Notes under the pieces: generated by a model
The model's database searches: none
The model's input: only the letters and a program-made list of their open reading frames with translations
What the model was told of the DNA's origin: nothing
Translations under genes and position numbers: made by a program
Part shown: positions 62,627-64,000 of the stretch, one piece after another
Numbering within the stretch: the stretch's first letter is position 1
Layout: the number at the start of each line of letters is the position of its first letter
Assembly (NCBI RefSeq): GCF_021216675.1
Contig: NZ_CP086120.1
Location: forward strand, 2,834,501 to 2,898,500
Source of the DNA: Streptomyces gobiensis
Lineage (GTDB): Bacteria > Actinomycetota > Actinomycetes > Streptomycetales > Streptomycetaceae
Reading direction: 5' to 3'
Length of the DNA: 64,000 nt

Positions 62627-64000
62627 TCACCGGTCGTCTGTCACCCGGTCATCTGCCAGCTCCGGCTGGTTGCTGCGGTCCATCTGCAGTCGCCACAGGT
62701 CCTGGAACAGGCCGGGGCGGCTGGTCAGCTCGGTGAAGCGGCCCTCCTGCACGATGCGGCCCCGGTCAAGGACGACGATGCGGTCCGCCGCGGCCACATT
62801 CGCGAGGCGATGGGTGATCAGGACGATGGCGCGGGTCTGAGCGAGCTCACGCAGGCCGGTGAAGATGCGGTGTTCGGCGCGGGCGTCCAGCGCGGCAGTG
62901 GGTTCGTCCATGACCAGCAGTCCCGCCTGACGGTGGAAGGCGCGGGCGATGGCGATGCGCTGCCACTGGCCGCCGGAGAGTTCCTGGCCGCCGAGCCATT
63001 CGCGGGCCAGCAGCGTGCCGAGGCCGGAGCGCAGGCCGGTGATGACTTCCCCGGCTCCGGATGCTTCGCAGGCGGCGTGGACCGCCTGGTCGCCGTATTC
63101 CGTGGGCTGCCCGAGGGTGATGTTCTCCCGCGCGGTGAGCGGCCAGCGCGCGTAGTCCTGGGGAACCATGGCGACCTGGGCCCACAGGGCTTCCGGGGCC
63201 ATGTCGTCGGTCCTTGTTCCGTCCCAGGTCACGCTGCCGGTGGTGGGCAGATAGAGACCGGTGAGGAGCTTGGCCAGGGTGGTCTTGCCGGAGCCGTTCT
63301 CTCCGACGAGGGCGACGATCTCGCCTCGCCGTACGGTGAGGGAGACCCCGCGCAGGGCATCCTTGTCGGCCTCCTCGTAACGGAAGACCGCGTCCCTGGC
63401 CGCCACTTCGGCGGGCGGCTTGGGCTGGGCCTGGCCGCGTCGCATACGGAAACCCCCGGCCTGCTCCAGGAAGTTCCGCCAGTCGTCCAGGTAGAAACCG
63501 AAGCGCATCATGCGGGCGCCACCGCTCACGATGCCCCGCACAGCCTGCCCGGCGGTCTGGAGGGCGAAGACCGCCCCGCCGGCGTTCGCCACCGACATAC
63601 GGCCGCTGGCCAGCAGCCACAGCAGCGTGAACCAGACGATCCCGGAGCCGACGCCGCCGACCAGGGCCCCGGTGAGCGCCATCCGGGCGCCGGTGTTCAC
63701 CGCCTGGCGTTCAGCGGCGTTGACGCGGTCGTTGATCCGCCGGTACTTGCCGACCAGAAACCGGCCCATGGTGCCGGCGCGGACCTGGTCGGCGGCGAGG
63801 TGATTGCACATATGCCAGCGCAGGACGCCCAGCATGCGGCTGTGCCCGGACATCCCGAGCGCGGACAGATAGCGGACGCGGGCGGCACGGGTCTGCGCTA
63901 CGGCCTGCGGCAGGCAGGCGAGCACGAGAAGAGGCAGCAGCAACGGATGCAGCACCGCGAGGACTCCGGCCCCGGCGATGAGTGAGGCGGTCGCGGCCAG
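62627..64000 (-). CDS. ABC exporter, permease-ATPase half transporter (partial, 5' end outside window)
   Basis: The frame stays open to the window edge, so more than 457 codons exist. The visible part starts in the transmembrane domain and continues into the ATPase domain: Walker A LVGENGSGKTTLAKLL, Q-loop VPQDY, signature LSGGQWQRIAIARAF, Walker B LLVMDEPTAALDA and H-loop LITHRL. The fused layout is that of lipid/peptide exporters. Substrate unknown. The stop lies 54 bases from the end of the convergent HTTM gene. Confidence 0.92.
   Translation of the reverse strand: MAATASLIAGAGVLAVLHPLLLPLLVLACLPQAVAQTRAARVRYLSALGMSGHSRMLGVLRWHMCNHLAADQVRAGTMGRFLVGKYRRINDRVNAAERQAVNTGARMALTGALVGGVGSGIVWFTLLWLLASGRMSVANAGGAVFALQTAGQAVRGIVSGGARMMRFGFYLDDWRNFLEQAGGFRMRRGQAQPKPPAEVAARDAVFRYEEADKDALRGVSLTVRRGEIVALVGENGSGKTTLAKLLTGLYLPTTGSVTWDGTRTDDMAPEALWAQVAMVPQDYARWPLTARENITLGQPTEYGDQAVHAACEASGAGEVITGLRSGLGTLLAREWLGGQELSGGQWQRIAIARAFHRQAGLLVMDEPTAALDARAEHRIFTGLRELAQTRAIVLITHRLANVAAADRIVVLDRGRIVQEGRFTELTSRPGLFQDLWRLQMDRSNQPELADDRVTDDR

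Overview
The window is a high-GC actinobacterial chromosome segment, almost certainly from Streptomyces or a very close relative. The evidence is the order DciA-like/gyrB/gyrA/DUF3566/tRNA-Ile/DLW-39/tRNA-Ala, followed by crgA, class E sortases, pabA, pknB, pbpA, rodA, pstP and fhaB/fhaA. This is the conserved core on one side of oriC. A scr1-type XRE/DUF397 pair and DUF5324 support the same assignment.

Layout. 1-10.5 kb: replication and topology genes (DciA-like, gyrB, gyrA), a DUF3566 membrane protein, tRNA-Ile, DLW-39, a decayed VWA gene, a secreted membrane-anchored protein, a serine/threonine kinase and an XRE protein. 10.58-23.76 kb: an integrated element inserted in tRNA-Ala(TGC), bounded by a 46-bp direct repeat. 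It carries a tyrosine integrase interrupted by an amber codon and fused to a GntR-like winged helix, small genes with a possible toxin-antitoxin pair, a CGCTGAC iteron-like cluster, a MATE remnant and a compact biosynthetic operon. The operon encodes an AT-ACP protein, a KS/KS-like/KR/DH synthase and a phosphopantetheinyl transferase, and lies beside a LuxR-type regulator. An IS256 remnant and an intact IS5-family element complete the island. 23.8-28 kb: small regulators, the XRE/DUF397 pair, DUF5324, cyclophilin and rhomboid protease. 28.06-28.3 kb: a cluster of DnaA boxes. 28.3-41 kb: the cell envelope and division region (crgA, DUF881, three class E sortases, pabA, then pknB-pbpA-rodA-pstP-fhaB-fhaA on the minus strand). 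41.3-49.4 kb: tRNA-Leu(CAG), cobK/cobF, and the B12-dependent methylmalonyl-CoA mutase mutA-mutB with its chaperone meaB. 49.4-53.2 kb: a decayed accessory pocket with pseudogenes, VapBC and an orphan antitoxin. 53.3-64 kb: azoR/hxlR, a J-domain protein, a rhodanese, an acyl-CoA dehydrogenase, paaABCDE (phenylacetyl-CoA epoxidase), DUF5819/HTTM and a partial ABC exporter.

How the genes work together. The minus-strand fhaA-pknB cluster is the standard actinobacterial phospho-signalling unit for polar growth and septation; crgA and the sortases act in the same envelope. cobK/cobF feed cobalamin synthesis, and the mutAB-meaB operon uses adenosylcobalamin. The island operon supplies all activities expected of a polyene-forming iterative PKS (KS, AT, ACP, KR, DH, PPTase), the same set found in one-protein enediyne PKSs but split over three genes. 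Two TTA codons, one in the LuxR gene and one in the AT-ACP gene, predict control by the bldA tRNA. The integrase looks inactive, so the island is probably fixed.

Functional calls come from reading motifs and family resemblance by eye. No database search was run.
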